From the NCBI GenBank assembly GCA_024278835.1, contig JAJRSK010000004.1, forward strand, positions 1 to 32,620: DNA of 32,620 bases, read 5' to 3'. A program made the translations under genes and the position numbers. Positions 22,081 through 29,916 of this stretch are shown here, in pieces (the first letter of the stretch is position 1; each line of letters starts with the position of its first letter). Below the pieces are notes generated by a model that saw only the letters and a list, made by a program, of their open reading frames with translations, did not search any database and was not told where the DNA came from. Origin of the DNA: Campylobacterales bacterium. Lineage in GTDB: Bacteria > Campylobacterota > Campylobacteria > Campylobacterales > QNZT01.

Positions 22081-22661
22081 TAAGGGCAGTTTTCTATACA
22101 GAGTTTTTTAGAGATGACTTGACCACCACAGCCTGTATAACAGTTGTCAAAACTTCGTGTACAACCACAGTCTAAGTCACAAAACTCCGCTTCTGCTTTG
22201 AGTTTTTCTTGTTCAAAAGAAGGTTTTTTAGGTTTTGGAGGCAAGTAACTACTACTATAATAAGGGACAGGATCATACCAAAAAAGGCTATTTGCATATC
22301 CATGATAACGTGGACTATAATAGTAAGGATAGCCATATCCTACGTAGCTAAAATGCATAAAATTTCTGTCAAATTGATAATCGTCTATCTGGTTGACATA
22401 ATTTTCAAGTTTTTGTGTATACGCTTGTAACATTTTTGCATATCGTTGCTTGGCTATCCTATGTGCTTTGACCTTGCAAGAACTAAAGGCACTTTCACAT
22501 TTTGTTTGACAAGCGTTACGCTGACTTTCGCACAGACCAAGACAGATACTAGCTTCACTACTGTTTGATATCTTTGGTGGATGATACTCTTTAATCACTT
22601 TATACTTGGGTGAACATGCTGTAAAAAACAACATACTAAATACTAATATAACATATTTCAT
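22080..22661 (-). CDS. Cys-rich lipoprotein, function unknown
   Basis: 193 residues from ATG 22661 (AGGAGG 5-10 bases upstream; the earlier ATG 22694 has none). Lipobox FTAC (Cys16). The N-terminal half carries four Cys in a helical context (CLGLCESQRNACQTKCESAFSSC). The middle is Tyr-rich (YVGYGYPYYYSPRYHGY). The C-terminus has CDLDCGC, CYTGCGG and CIENC. The spaced pairs suggest disulfides or a metal site. Likely outer-membrane or surface; no family recognised. It is coupled to the SDR gene by one-base overlap. Confidence 0.6.
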   Translation of the reverse strand: MKYVILVFSMLFFTACSPKYKVIKEYHPPKISNSSEASICLGLCESQRNACQTKCESAFSSCKVKAHRIAKQRYAKMLQAYTQKLENYVNQIDDYQFDRNFMHFSYVGYGYPYYYSPRYHGYANSLFWYDPVPYYSSSYLPPKPKKPSFEQEKLKAEAEFCDLDCGCTRSFDNCYTGCGGQVISKKLCIENCP

Positions 22662-22770
22662 TTTCCCTCCTAATATAATTATGGGATGCTCCATTTTATC
22701 ATATTTTCACAGATTAAAGTTAATGGGTGTTTTGACGATATTTAAGGATATAAACTAGTAGGAAATTATC

Positions 22771-23283
22771 ATGATGAAGAGAACCACAGTGACGTTATGG
22801 ATGGTGGCATTATTGCTGATGAGTGGCTGTAGTAGCAGTTCAACAGAAAATCTTGAAAGTACTAGTGGTCCTAGTGCGGGAGATGGTAGAGTAGTTGCTT
22901 CATTGAATGGCGGTGAAACAGGCATATCTCTGGAAGGAAAAAGTTGGACTAGTATAGAGATAGACTTAATGAAATACCTTCGGGGTACAAGTGATAGAGA
23001 GAAAAGTTACAAGATAGAGATGATGTTTGAGGAAAGTACAGTTTTAGTGGAAGCAGACTGCTATGATATCACGGCACGTTATAAGTTTAAAGATGATGAA
23101 CTATCATTTTCGAGAGTCTCTTCTCCTACAACAGTCAACAGAGCAACATGCAGTGGCTTTAAAGACGCTGATAACGCCGTCTTAGCCTTTTTCTCATCAG
23201 ACTACACCGTCTCGAATAGTACACAAAATTCTATGACACTTGAGGCAACTGACTTAGATGCGTCAGTCACACTCAAAAGGTAA
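22771..23283 (+). CDS. META-domain-like lipoprotein
   Basis: 170 residues. The signal peptide has lipobox LMSGC (Cys20), followed by a Ser/Gly-rich linker. The C-terminal ~105 residues (KSWTSIEIDLMKY, YKIEMMFEESTVLVEADCYDITARYKFKDDELSFSRVSSPTT) resemble the META/HslJ fold: a beta domain with a conserved Cys and a T-containing loop. No enzymatic role is evident. ATG 22771 lies in the near-palindrome TATCATGATG and has TAGGA upstream. Ends head-on to the FTR gene with no gap. Confidence 0.55.
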   Translation: MMKRTTVTLWMVALLLMSGCSSSSTENLESTSGPSAGDGRVVASLNGGETGISLEGKSWTSIEIDLMKYLRGTSDREKSYKIEMMFEESTVLVEADCYDITARYKFKDDELSFSRVSSPTTVNRATCSGFKDADNAVLAFFSSDYTVSNSTQNSMTLEATDLDASVTLKR

Positions 23284-23631
23284 CTAAGCCTTTGCAGCAC
23301 CTTCAAAATCAGGAGCACAAAAGATACCACAGTGACAAACACCTTTTTCAGGTATCTCTTGCTCGATAGCTGGTTTACAAGGACAAGTTCTATCATCTAC
23401 ACTTTTAAATTTTCCCTCTTTTTTGGGATCTGGTTCCACCATAAAACAGGGACAAAAACGCTTTCCATAAAGAAGCTTGTGACGGGCTAATCCCATGATG
23501 ACACCCTCATTGACATCTTCATTGGCATTATATACCCAACCGAAATTTTTGTTTACTTTGTCTGTAAATTTTTTTGTTTTTTCTAACTCTTCTAAGAACT
23601 CTTCGGAGTTCATGTCGATACTTTTCATCAT
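23284..23631 (-). CDS. Ferredoxin-thioredoxin reductase catalytic chain-like
   Basis: 115 residues. The motifs CPC (60-62), CPC (83-85) and CHC (99-101) are those of the ferredoxin-thioredoxin reductase catalytic chain: four Cys bind the 4Fe-4S cluster and two form the redox disulfide. Cys105 is extra. Spacing is longer than in chloroplast FTR. No variable chain is nearby, as in other bacterial forms. It would move electrons from ferredoxin to a disulfide target, possibly thioredoxin. It lies 36 bp after the carboxynorspermidine synthase gene on the same strand and is probably co-transcribed. Confidence 0.85.
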   Translation of the reverse strand: MMKSIDMNSEEFLEELEKTKKFTDKVNKNFGWVYNANEDVNEGVIMGLARHKLLYGKRFCPCFMVEPDPKKEGKFKSVDDRTCPCKPAIEQEIPEKGVCHCGIFCAPDFEGAAKA

Positions 23632-23667
23632 TGATTTTTCCTATATGTTAATCCGTGCTATATTCTA

Positions 23668-24852
23668 TCATAATTCTTTTACAAACCATGGTAAACCATC
23701 ATTTTTTAATGCATCCATAAATGGGTCTGGGTCAAATTGTTCCATATTAAACACTCCTTGTCCCATCCACTTTCCTTGCATCATCATCTTTGCCCCTATC
23801 ATGGCCGGGACACCTGTCGTATAACTAACTGCTTGAGAGAGAGTCTCTTTGTAAGTCTCTTCGTGGTCGCAGATGTTATAGATATAAATCGTCTTTTCTG
23901 TGCCATCCTTTAATCCTTTTGCAACGATACCTATGTTGGTCTTTCCTTTGGTTCTCTCTCCCAAAGTGGCAGGGTCTGGCAGTAATGTTTTTAGAAATTG
24001 CATAGGGACTATTTTACAGCCATTGTGTTCTACCTTTTGTATACCAAGCATCCCAACATTTTCAAGACATTTCATATGGGTGAGATAAGACTCTCCAAAG
24101 GTCATGAAAAATCGGATACGCTTGAGCCCTTTGATATGTTTGATAAGGCTTTCCATCTCTTCATGGTAGAGTAGGTAAGAATCTTTTTTACCAATCTCAG
24201 GGTAATCCCAGACCATCTTGATTTCCATCGGTTCTGTCTCTATCCACTTACCATTTTCCCAGTATCGTCCTTTTGAAGAGACTTCTCTGAGGTTGATTTC
24301 AGGATTGAAATTAGTAGCAAAAGGATAGCCGTGGTCACCCGCGTTGCAGTCAAGAATATCAATGGTCTCTATCGTATCAAAATAATGTTTCTGCGCATAA
24401 GCACAAAAAACATTGGTCACACCAGGGTCAAATCCAGATCCTAAAAGGGCTAAAATACCAGCCTTTTTAAACCTATCATGATAGGCCCATTGCTCTTTAT
24501 ACTCAAACTTTGCAGAGTCTGGGTGTTCATAGTTGGCAGTATCAAGGTAGTGTACTTTTGCCTGTAAACAGGCTTCCATGATGGTAAGGTCTTGGTAAGG
24601 TAGGGCGATGTTAAGTACCATGTCAGGTTTTACTTTTTTGATGAGTGCTACAAGGGCGGGTACATCATCGGCATCGACCTTGGCGATATCTATCTCTTTG
24701 TTATAACGTTCTTTGACCTCTTTTTGGTAAAGTTCACATGAACTAAGTCTACGACTTGCTAATGTGATATGGTCAAATGTTGCATCTTGTACACACTTGT
24801 GTACGACGACGCGACCCACGCCTCCTGCTCCGATGATTAAGATGTCTGACAT
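23668..24852 (-). CDS. Carboxynorspermidine synthase (CANSDH)
   Basis: 394 residues of the saccharopine dehydrogenase-like family. The N-terminal Rossmann motif is ILIIGAGGVGRVVVHKC. It continues DMVLNIALPYQDLTIMEACL, YLDTANYEHPD and LLGSGFDPGVTNVFCAYAQ, the last two being strongly characteristic of carboxynorspermidine synthase. It condenses aspartate semialdehyde with a diamine (putrescine or diaminopropane) using NADPH; NspC (18149-19267) decarboxylates the product. AAGGAG lies 6 bp before the start. A strong hairpin sits 18 bp upstream of the start (24871-24900). One TATCATGATA copy (24474) encodes AYHDRF. Confidence 0.9.
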   Translation of the reverse strand: MSDILIIGAGGVGRVVVHKCVQDATFDHITLASRRLSSCELYQKEVKERYNKEIDIAKVDADDVPALVALIKKVKPDMVLNIALPYQDLTIMEACLQAKVHYLDTANYEHPDSAKFEYKEQWAYHDRFKKAGILALLGSGFDPGVTNVFCAYAQKHYFDTIETIDILDCNAGDHGYPFATNFNPEINLREVSSKGRYWENGKWIETEPMEIKMVWDYPEIGKKDSYLLYHEEMESLIKHIKGLKRIRFFMTFGESYLTHMKCLENVGMLGIQKVEHNGCKIVPMQFLKTLLPDPATLGERTKGKTNIGIVAKGLKDGTEKTIYIYNICDHEETYKETLSQAVSYTTGVPAMIGAKMMMQGKWMGQGVFNMEQFDPDPFMDALKNDGLPWFVKEL

Positions 24853-24870
24853 TGCAACTCCTTGTCAATT

Positions 24871-24900
24871 CTTCTCTAGCTATGATTATAGCTAGAGAAG
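24871..24900 (-). promoter_or_regulatory. Perfect 13-bp hairpin in CANSDH leader
   Basis: CTTCTCTAGCTAT, four bases, ATAGCTAGAGAAG. On the minus strand it lies immediately upstream of the AAGGAG of the carboxynorspermidine synthase gene and has no T-run after it, so it is not an ordinary terminator. It may be an RNA switch, mRNA stabiliser or operator. The remaining gap to 25063 is AT-rich, with no gene. Confidence 0.6.
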
Positions 24901-25063
24901 AAAAACTTTAATTTTTTTGATGATTATACACTATTAATTTTTAAAAATGTTTCTTTTAGGAACAAAAAAGACTTATTTTTCAATAAAGGTAAAAAAAGAT
25001 TGCATAAAAAAAGAAAAATTACTATTCTGAATGTAAGAAGATTATGCACGTTAAGGAATTGAA

Positions 25064-25750
25064 ATGATTAAAAATAGTTTACTTATAGCCTTTATAGTAC
25101 TTTTTTCAGGCTGTGGTGATAGTGTACGTGATGGTTCTCAAGGTCCTACATCAAGTTCTTATGCACGTATCAGTAGCACGGGTATGGGTAGTGAGTATGA
25201 TGCAACTATGGATGTAGAGATAGAGGCGGTTAAACGTTTTAATACAGAAGGTGTCGCTGTAGATATCGCTCTTTCAGAAGATGGGAGTATCGTCTATATC
25301 GCTAGTGGTGATGGTGGACTTGAAGTGATAGATGTGAGTAACCCAGAGTATCCACACCTCATATATAGTTATAATTTACCAGAGTATGTCAACTATGTTG
25401 AGGTAAAAGATGATGTCGTATATGTAGCATATGTCTCTGAGGGATTGCAGAGTTACTATAGTGTACATGCTTTTGATGTATATAACCCTTACAATCCGTA
25501 CTACATTGGTAGCGGGAAAAGTCAAAATGGAGTGGGACATAGTTCAGCTGTGAGTGGTGCGTACTACTATGAAGTCAATAGTGAAGGTTTAGAAATATTT
25601 AAAGATTATGATAAAGTAGGTTCATACTATCTACATGATAGTGCTTATGCCCTAGCGATTTATAATAACTACGTTTTTATTGCCAATGGCAGAGAGGGAT
25701 TAACAATCCTCAAAACCAATGTTAATGGAGTGGTAGGGCAGGTACACTAA
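25064..25750 (+). CDS. LVIVD-repeat lipoprotein
   Basis: 228 residues with lipobox FSGC (Cys17). LVIVD-type propeller repeats: AVDIALSEDGSIVYIASGDG then LEVIDVSNPEYPHLIYSY; YVEVKDDVVYVAYVSEG then VHAFDVYNPYNP; and a final AYALAIYNNYVFIANGREG. Fewer repeats than a full propeller, so it may be short or oligomeric. Surface or periplasmic, function unknown. The stop overlaps the convergent rdgB stop by 4 bp. Confidence 0.65.
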   Translation: MIKNSLLIAFIVLFSGCGDSVRDGSQGPTSSSYARISSTGMGSEYDATMDVEIEAVKRFNTEGVAVDIALSEDGSIVYIASGDGGLEVIDVSNPEYPHLIYSYNLPEYVNYVEVKDDVVYVAYVSEGLQSYYSVHAFDVYNPYNPYYIGSGKSQNGVGHSSAVSGAYYYEVNSEGLEIFKDYDKVGSYYLHDSAYALAIYNNYVFIANGREGLTILKTNVNGVVGQVH

Positions 25751-26343
25751 GCCAAACTCTCCAAGATAGTTTTTGTAAGCTTTAAAGCACGTGATCGGTG
25801 TGAAAGGGCTTCTTTCACATCAGAGTCTAGTTCTCCCAAGGTATCATGATAGCCCTCAGGGATAAACATCGGGTCATAACCAAAGCCTTTATCTCCTCTA
25901 GCCTCGGCTATTACATCCCCATACATCCAACCATGCACGGTAAATTCTTCTCCCTTATCCGTGATCATTGCCATAGCAGCAGTATAAAAAGCAGCTGTTT
26001 TTGTGATGTTATGTTTTTTCAGCTCATCTATAAGTTTGTAAAGGTTATCTTTATCACTCACTCCTTCTCCGGCGTAACGTGCACTGTAAATACCTGGCTC
26101 ATTGTTAAGGGCTGGTACAGAGATACCGCTATCATCAGCGAGGATGATAAAGTGCTCACCAGAGTCTTTTAGTTTTTCGTAAATAGCTCTTGCTTTGATA
26201 AGCGCATTTTCTTTAAATGTATCGCCATCTTCGATGATGTCAAATGGCTCTACTACATCGGAGTATGCTAACACATCATAAGAACAATACTCTTTGATTT
26301 CGCGGATTTTACCTTTGTTTGCAGAGGCTAGGATAATTTTCAT
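25747..26343 (-). CDS. rdgB: RdgB/HAM1-type (d)ITP/XTP pyrophosphatase
   Basis: 198 residues: MKIILASANKGKIREIKE, EDGDTFKENALIKARAI, LADDSGISVPALNNEPGIYSARYAG and GDKGFGYDPMFIP are the full signature set of the HAM1 family. It hydrolyses non-canonical purine triphosphates to monophosphates, keeping them out of DNA. Standard length. The motif GYHDTLGEL carries a TATCATGATA copy (25842). Convergent with the lipoprotein gene, overlapping 4 bp. Confidence 0.95.
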   Translation of the reverse strand: MKIILASANKGKIREIKEYCSYDVLAYSDVVEPFDIIEDGDTFKENALIKARAIYEKLKDSGEHFIILADDSGISVPALNNEPGIYSARYAGEGVSDKDNLYKLIDELKKHNITKTAAFYTAAMAMITDKGEEFTVHGWMYGDVIAEARGDKGFGYDPMFIPEGYHDTLGELDSDVKEALSHRSRALKLTKTILESLA

Positions 26344-26415
26344 GGTTTACCTTAATGTAATTAGGAATATAATTGTCTTATATAGAAAATATTATAACAT
26401 ATAGGGGTTTTTATC

Positions 26416-27750
26416 ATGATTAAAACAGTTATGCCACTTTCACTCATCGTGGCACTAAGATTTTTGGGGCTATTTATCGTTCTTCCAGTCCTTTCAGCAT
26501 ATGCACTTACCTTGGATGGTGCCTCTGTTTTTATCGTGGGAATTGTCATCGGTTCTTACGCGCTAACCCAAGCGATATTTCAGATACCATTTGGGATGCT
26601 TAGTGATAAGATAGGACGTAAAAAGACGTTGCTATTTGGGCTTTTGATATTTATCGTAGGATCTGTTGTCGCGGCACTCTCTACAGATATCTATACGTTG
26701 ATGATAGGGCGTTTTTTACAAGGTGCGGGGGCTATCGGTTCTGTTGTTACCGCGATGATTTCTGACTTGGTAAAAGAAGAGACTAGAGCACACGCTATGG
26801 CTATCATGGGTGGAACCATAGCCCTAAGTTTTGCAGTTGCGATGGTTGTTGGACCAATCGTAGGTGGTATATATGGTGTGGATAAACTTTTTTGGATTAC
26901 TGCAGGACTTACAGTATTTGCGATACTAGTTCTTTTCACCGCTGTACCAGAAGCACCAAAGATAGTGCATCATTACTCTGAAGCAGAGAGTAAAATAAAA
27001 GAAGTTTTTAAAGATAAAAGCTTGGTGATTATGTACGTGACATTTTTGTTTCATACTTCTATCATGACAATGGCATTTTTAATCATCCCTATCGTAATGA
27101 CGCAAAGCGTAGATGATGGTGGTTTTGCTTGGGATAAGACGGAGCTGTGGAAGGTTTATATACCTGCGATGATTTTTGGATTGATTGCGATGGGACCAGC
27201 GGCGGTATTTGGTGAGAAAAAAGATAAGGGTAAAGAGATATTTTTACTCTCTATCGTGTTGATTGCTATCGGATTTTTACTGATGGGATTTGCAACGGCT
27301 GCATTGCCATTTATCATCGGTGTGGTGCTTTTCTTTATCGGATTTAATATGTTTGAACCACTACTGCAGTCATTTGTCTCTAAGTTTGCTAAAGTGCATC
27401 AAAAGGGAGCGGCTATAGGCGCGGCAAATTCATTTGCTTACTTTGGTGCGTTTATGGGTGGTATGCTTGGTGGTTGGGTACTTCATGCGTATTCAAGAGG
27501 GACTTTGGCACTCATCGTTCTAGGACTTTCAGTGCTTTGGTTTTTATGGGTGATGAAGCTAAGAAATCCAGGACATCGTGGTAATGTCTACATGGAATTT
27601 GACCGCTATGACCAAGAGAAGTTACCTGCGATGAAAGGTCGTGAAGGTATCGTTGAATATTATACTAACGAGACCGAAGGTGTTATCGTTGTCAAGTATG
27701 ATAAAGATATCACCAACGAAGATGTGATTCGGGAGTTGATGGTTAAATAA
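26416..27750 (+). CDS. MFS transporter with HMA-like C-terminal tail
   Basis: 444 residues with about 12 membrane segments; MFS loop motif GMLSDKIGRKKTLL between TM2 and TM3 and R...QG in TM4 (RFLQGAGAIGS). It matches the drug/proton antiporter-like class; the substrate is unknown. The last ~50 residues are soluble: GREGIVEYYTNETEGVIVV, then KYDKDITNEDVIRELMV. These have the beta-alpha-beta shape of HMA-type domains but lack CxxC. The start codon is inside a near-palindrome (TATCATGATT); AGGGG is upstream. The DedA gene begins directly after its stop. Confidence 0.85.
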   Translation: MIKTVMPLSLIVALRFLGLFIVLPVLSAYALTLDGASVFIVGIVIGSYALTQAIFQIPFGMLSDKIGRKKTLLFGLLIFIVGSVVAALSTDIYTLMIGRFLQGAGAIGSVVTAMISDLVKEETRAHAMAIMGGTIALSFAVAMVVGPIVGGIYGVDKLFWITAGLTVFAILVLFTAVPEAPKIVHHYSEAESKIKEVFKDKSLVIMYVTFLFHTSIMTMAFLIIPIVMTQSVDDGGFAWDKTELWKVYIPAMIFGLIAMGPAAVFGEKKDKGKEIFLLSIVLIAIGFLLMGFATAALPFIIGVVLFFIGFNMFEPLLQSFVSKFAKVHQKGAAIGAANSFAYFGAFMGGMLGGWVLHAYSRGTLALIVLGLSVLWFLWVMKLRNPGHRGNVYMEFDRYDQEKLPAMKGREGIVEYYTNETEGVIVVKYDKDITNEDVIRELMVK

Positions 27751-28164
27751 TTGCTAGTTTACCTCACTCTTTTTATACTTTCACTCCTCTCGGCAACACT
27801 TTTGCCAGGGGGTAGTGAGGCACTGCTTTTATATGATATCTCCCAAAACTACAACCTTATACTACTTCTCATCTCTGCAACACTTGGTAATACACTAGGC
27901 TCACTGATCAACTATTTTTTAGGTTTAAAGGGTATGGATTATCTGCTACATAAGAAAAATATAAATGAAAAATATCTGGATAGTGCGCATCGTTATTTTA
28001 AAAAGTATGGTGCTTGGGCATTGTTCCTCTCATGGGTTCCTCTCATCGGAGATCCTATAACATTGATTGCAGGGGTGTTAAAGTATGATGTGAAAAAGTT
28101 TATCATGATAGTGTTGTTGGCAAAAGGAGTACGCTATATCATGATAGCATGGATGCTATCATGA
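27751..28164 (+). CDS. DedA/YqaA-type membrane protein
   Basis: 137 residues, starting at TTG 27751 right after the MFS stop; no ATG lies near the true N-terminus. Motifs: GGSEALLLY, ATLGNTLGSLINYFLGLKG, KYGAWALFLSWVPLIGDPITLIAGVL. These match the short DedA/YqaA family: a re-entrant loop with G....P..G and (F/L)..R/W+P..G. Inner-membrane, possibly lipid scrambling or transport. The C-terminus ends in IMIAWMLS, made by two palindrome copies that span the stop. Coupled to the MFS gene. Confidence 0.8.
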   Translation: MLVYLTLFILSLLSATLLPGGSEALLLYDISQNYNLILLLISATLGNTLGSLINYFLGLKGMDYLLHKKNINEKYLDSAHRYFKKYGAWALFLSWVPLIGDPITLIAGVLKYDVKKFIMIVLLAKGVRYIMIAWMLS

Positions 28165-28166
28165 TA
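28137..28166. terminator. 30-bp hairpin from two palindrome copies
   Basis: TATCATGATAGCAT (28137-28150), GG, ATGCTATCATGATA (28153-28166): a perfect 14-bp stem made of two TATCATGATA units, overlapping the end of the DedA gene, between convergent genes ending at 28164 (+) and 28177 (-). A terminator function is plausible, but no T-run follows. Confidence 0.55.
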
Positions 28167-28176
28167 CCAAGAGTAT

Positions 28177-29064
28177 TTAGAAAGTATTACAACTATTCAA
28201 GTCACCTGTTTTAAGGCCGCGCAGAAACCAAGTCATTCGCTGTTTTGATGAACCATGTGTGAAACTATCTGGGACTACATACCCTTGCGCTTTTTTCTGC
28301 AAGGTATCATCACCGATAACATTGGCAGCGTTGAGTGCTTCATCGATATCACCTTCTTCTAAGATATTTTTCATCTTGTGTGCATGGTTTGTCCAGACAC
28401 CTGCGTAACAGTCAGCTTGTAGTTCCACCTTGACTTGTAAGGCATTTGCAGCACTTTTTCCATGTGAGCGTTGCTTTGCGCGTTGTACTTTTTCTAAAGT
28501 ACCTTGAAGATTTTGTATATGATGACCTACCTCATGCGCGAGGATATAGGCTTGTGCAAAGTCACCTGAAGCTTTAAACTTGTACTTTAGTTCATCATAA
28601 AAACCAAGATCGATATAAACCGTCTCATCAGCAGGACAGTAAAATGGTCCCATCGCTGAGTCTGCTCCACCACAGCCACTTTGAGTAGAACCACGGTAAA
28701 GTACCATCTTTGGTTCTCTATAGGTGTATCCAGCCTTGTTAAAGATATCTTTCCAGACATCTTCTGTATCGGCAAGAACTGTTGAGATAAATGTGGCTCT
28801 CTCATCATCAGCGGCTTGATGTTGTGGTGCGATACCTGCTGTTTGTCCACCGTTCATAAAGGAGAGGGGATTAAACCCACTCATATACGCCAATGCCCCT
28901 GCGCCAATGATGAGCAATCCAAATTTACTTTTTAAAAGTGGTTTTATGATTGGGAAGATAAAAAATAGGGTTTGCAAAGAGGGCATTTTAAAGCCACCAC
29001 TTCTCCCCCCACTAGTTCGTCTATCGTCTACATTGGTACTTTTTCGTCCTTTTTTCCATCTCAT
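28177..29064 (-). CDS. YpfJ-type zinc metallopeptidase
   Basis: 295 residues. A basic Arg/Lys-Gly N-terminus is followed by one membrane segment (LLIIGAGALAYMSGF), then the peptidase domain. MVLYRGSTQSGCG, MGPFYCPADETVYIDLGFYDEL and the zinc motif HEVGHHIQ (177-184) are present. The third ligand is probably the Glu in VELQADCYAGVW. This is the neutral zinc metallopeptidase family (YpfJ, KPN_02809). Membrane-anchored, active site probably periplasmic. Substrates unknown. Confidence 0.88.
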   Translation of the reverse strand: MRWKKGRKSTNVDDRRTSGGRSGGFKMPSLQTLFFIFPIIKPLLKSKFGLLIIGAGALAYMSGFNPLSFMNGGQTAGIAPQHQAADDERATFISTVLADTEDVWKDIFNKAGYTYREPKMVLYRGSTQSGCGGADSAMGPFYCPADETVYIDLGFYDELKYKFKASGDFAQAYILAHEVGHHIQNLQGTLEKVQRAKQRSHGKSAANALQVKVELQADCYAGVWTNHAHKMKNILEEGDIDEALNAANVIGDDTLQKKAQGYVVPDSFTHGSSKQRMTWFLRGLKTGDLNSCNTF

Positions 29065-29128
29065 TTTACTGTCTTCCTTCTATAATTTAAGTAGGTTTTT
29101 ACTTTAGCAGAGCAGACTTAAAGTGGCT

Positions 29129-29512
29129 TTATAAATAATGTTTAAATACTTCAGCTAAAACCCAAAAAAATGGTAAGAGAAAAATCCCCATGAAAAGAGT
29201 GGTAAACCAGAGTGTAAACTTTCGCTCATTGGCATTTACATCTTCCATCCTAAGAAAACTATATAGTTCTCTATTGACCCAGACCTCTTGAAAGAGGATG
29301 AAGCTAAGCATCATCAGCACTATCATGATAGTGCTAGGATAGGCTAAAACACCATAGTTAAATAGAAAAAAAGAGATAGCAAATACAGCAGAGAGAAGCT
29401 CCCCTACGATGTATATAGCTGTACGTCTGCCACTTATCATGATAGTCCCAGCAGCAGATGCCAAAATCAATGCACAGTAAAATATCGCCCAAAGTGGCAA
29501 TAAAAGTGTCAT
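29129..29512 (-). CDS. Small four-TM membrane protein
   Basis: 127 residues with four hydrophobic segments (LLPLWAIFYCALILASAAGTI, YIVGELLSAVFAISFFLFNYG, STIMIVLMMLSFILF and FTLWFTTLFMGIFLLPFFWVL). Last gene of the DUF1538/PII-like/CBS unit; it starts within the CBS stop (4-bp overlap), so it is translationally coupled. No family recognised. Two TATCATGATA copies lie in it: at 29321, inside an 18-bp perfect palindrome (29317-29334), and at 29435. Confidence 0.6.
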   Translation of the reverse strand: MTLLLPLWAIFYCALILASAAGTIMISGRRTAIYIVGELLSAVFAISFFLFNYGVLAYPSTIMIVLMMLSFILFQEVWVNRELYSFLRMEDVNANERKFTLWFTTLFMGIFLLPFFWVLAEVFKHYL

Positions 29513-29907
29513 TTGTCTTCTAAGCTATCCATCAAAACACCGATGATATCAGACATAGTGAGTATCCCTGCAAGTTCATTGTTGTCGATGACCAAGAGGC
29601 GTTTGATACTACTACTAACCATCATACGAGCGGCATATTTGACGTCGAGATCTGCTGAAACGGAGATGGCTGGTGCGGCTGCGATATCATAAATATTAAG
29701 CAAGTCGATATCTCCATCCTCAGCCACGATAGATTGGAGTATGTTTTTAAATGTCACTAATCCATAAGCACCATGAGGGTTACTTTTATCCATAATGATG
29801 GAACGGATACTATGTGTTCGCATACTTGCTAAGGCATCTCTTACCGTGGCAGTTTGTGCCAAAACTACAAGCTTCTCTTTGGGTGTCATAATCTCTTTAA
29901 CTAACAT
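29509..29907 (-). CDS. Two-CBS-domain protein
   Basis: 132 residues: two CBS motifs, MLVKEIMTPKEKLVVLAQTATVRDALASM to YGLVTFKNIL, and ISVSADLDVKYAARMMVSSSIKRLLVI to GILTMSDII. CBS pairs bind adenine nucleotides and regulate partner proteins. It lies 10 bp after the PII-like gene and 4 bp into the small membrane protein, so it is probably a nucleotide-responsive regulator of the membrane system encoded upstream (DUF1538). Confidence 0.85.
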   Translation of the reverse strand: MLVKEIMTPKEKLVVLAQTATVRDALASMRTHSIRSIIMDKSNPHGAYGLVTFKNILQSIVAEDGDIDLLNIYDIAAAPAISVSADLDVKYAARMMVSSSIKRLLVIDNNELAGILTMSDIIGVLMDSLEDK

Positions 29908-29916
29908 AAAAACCTC

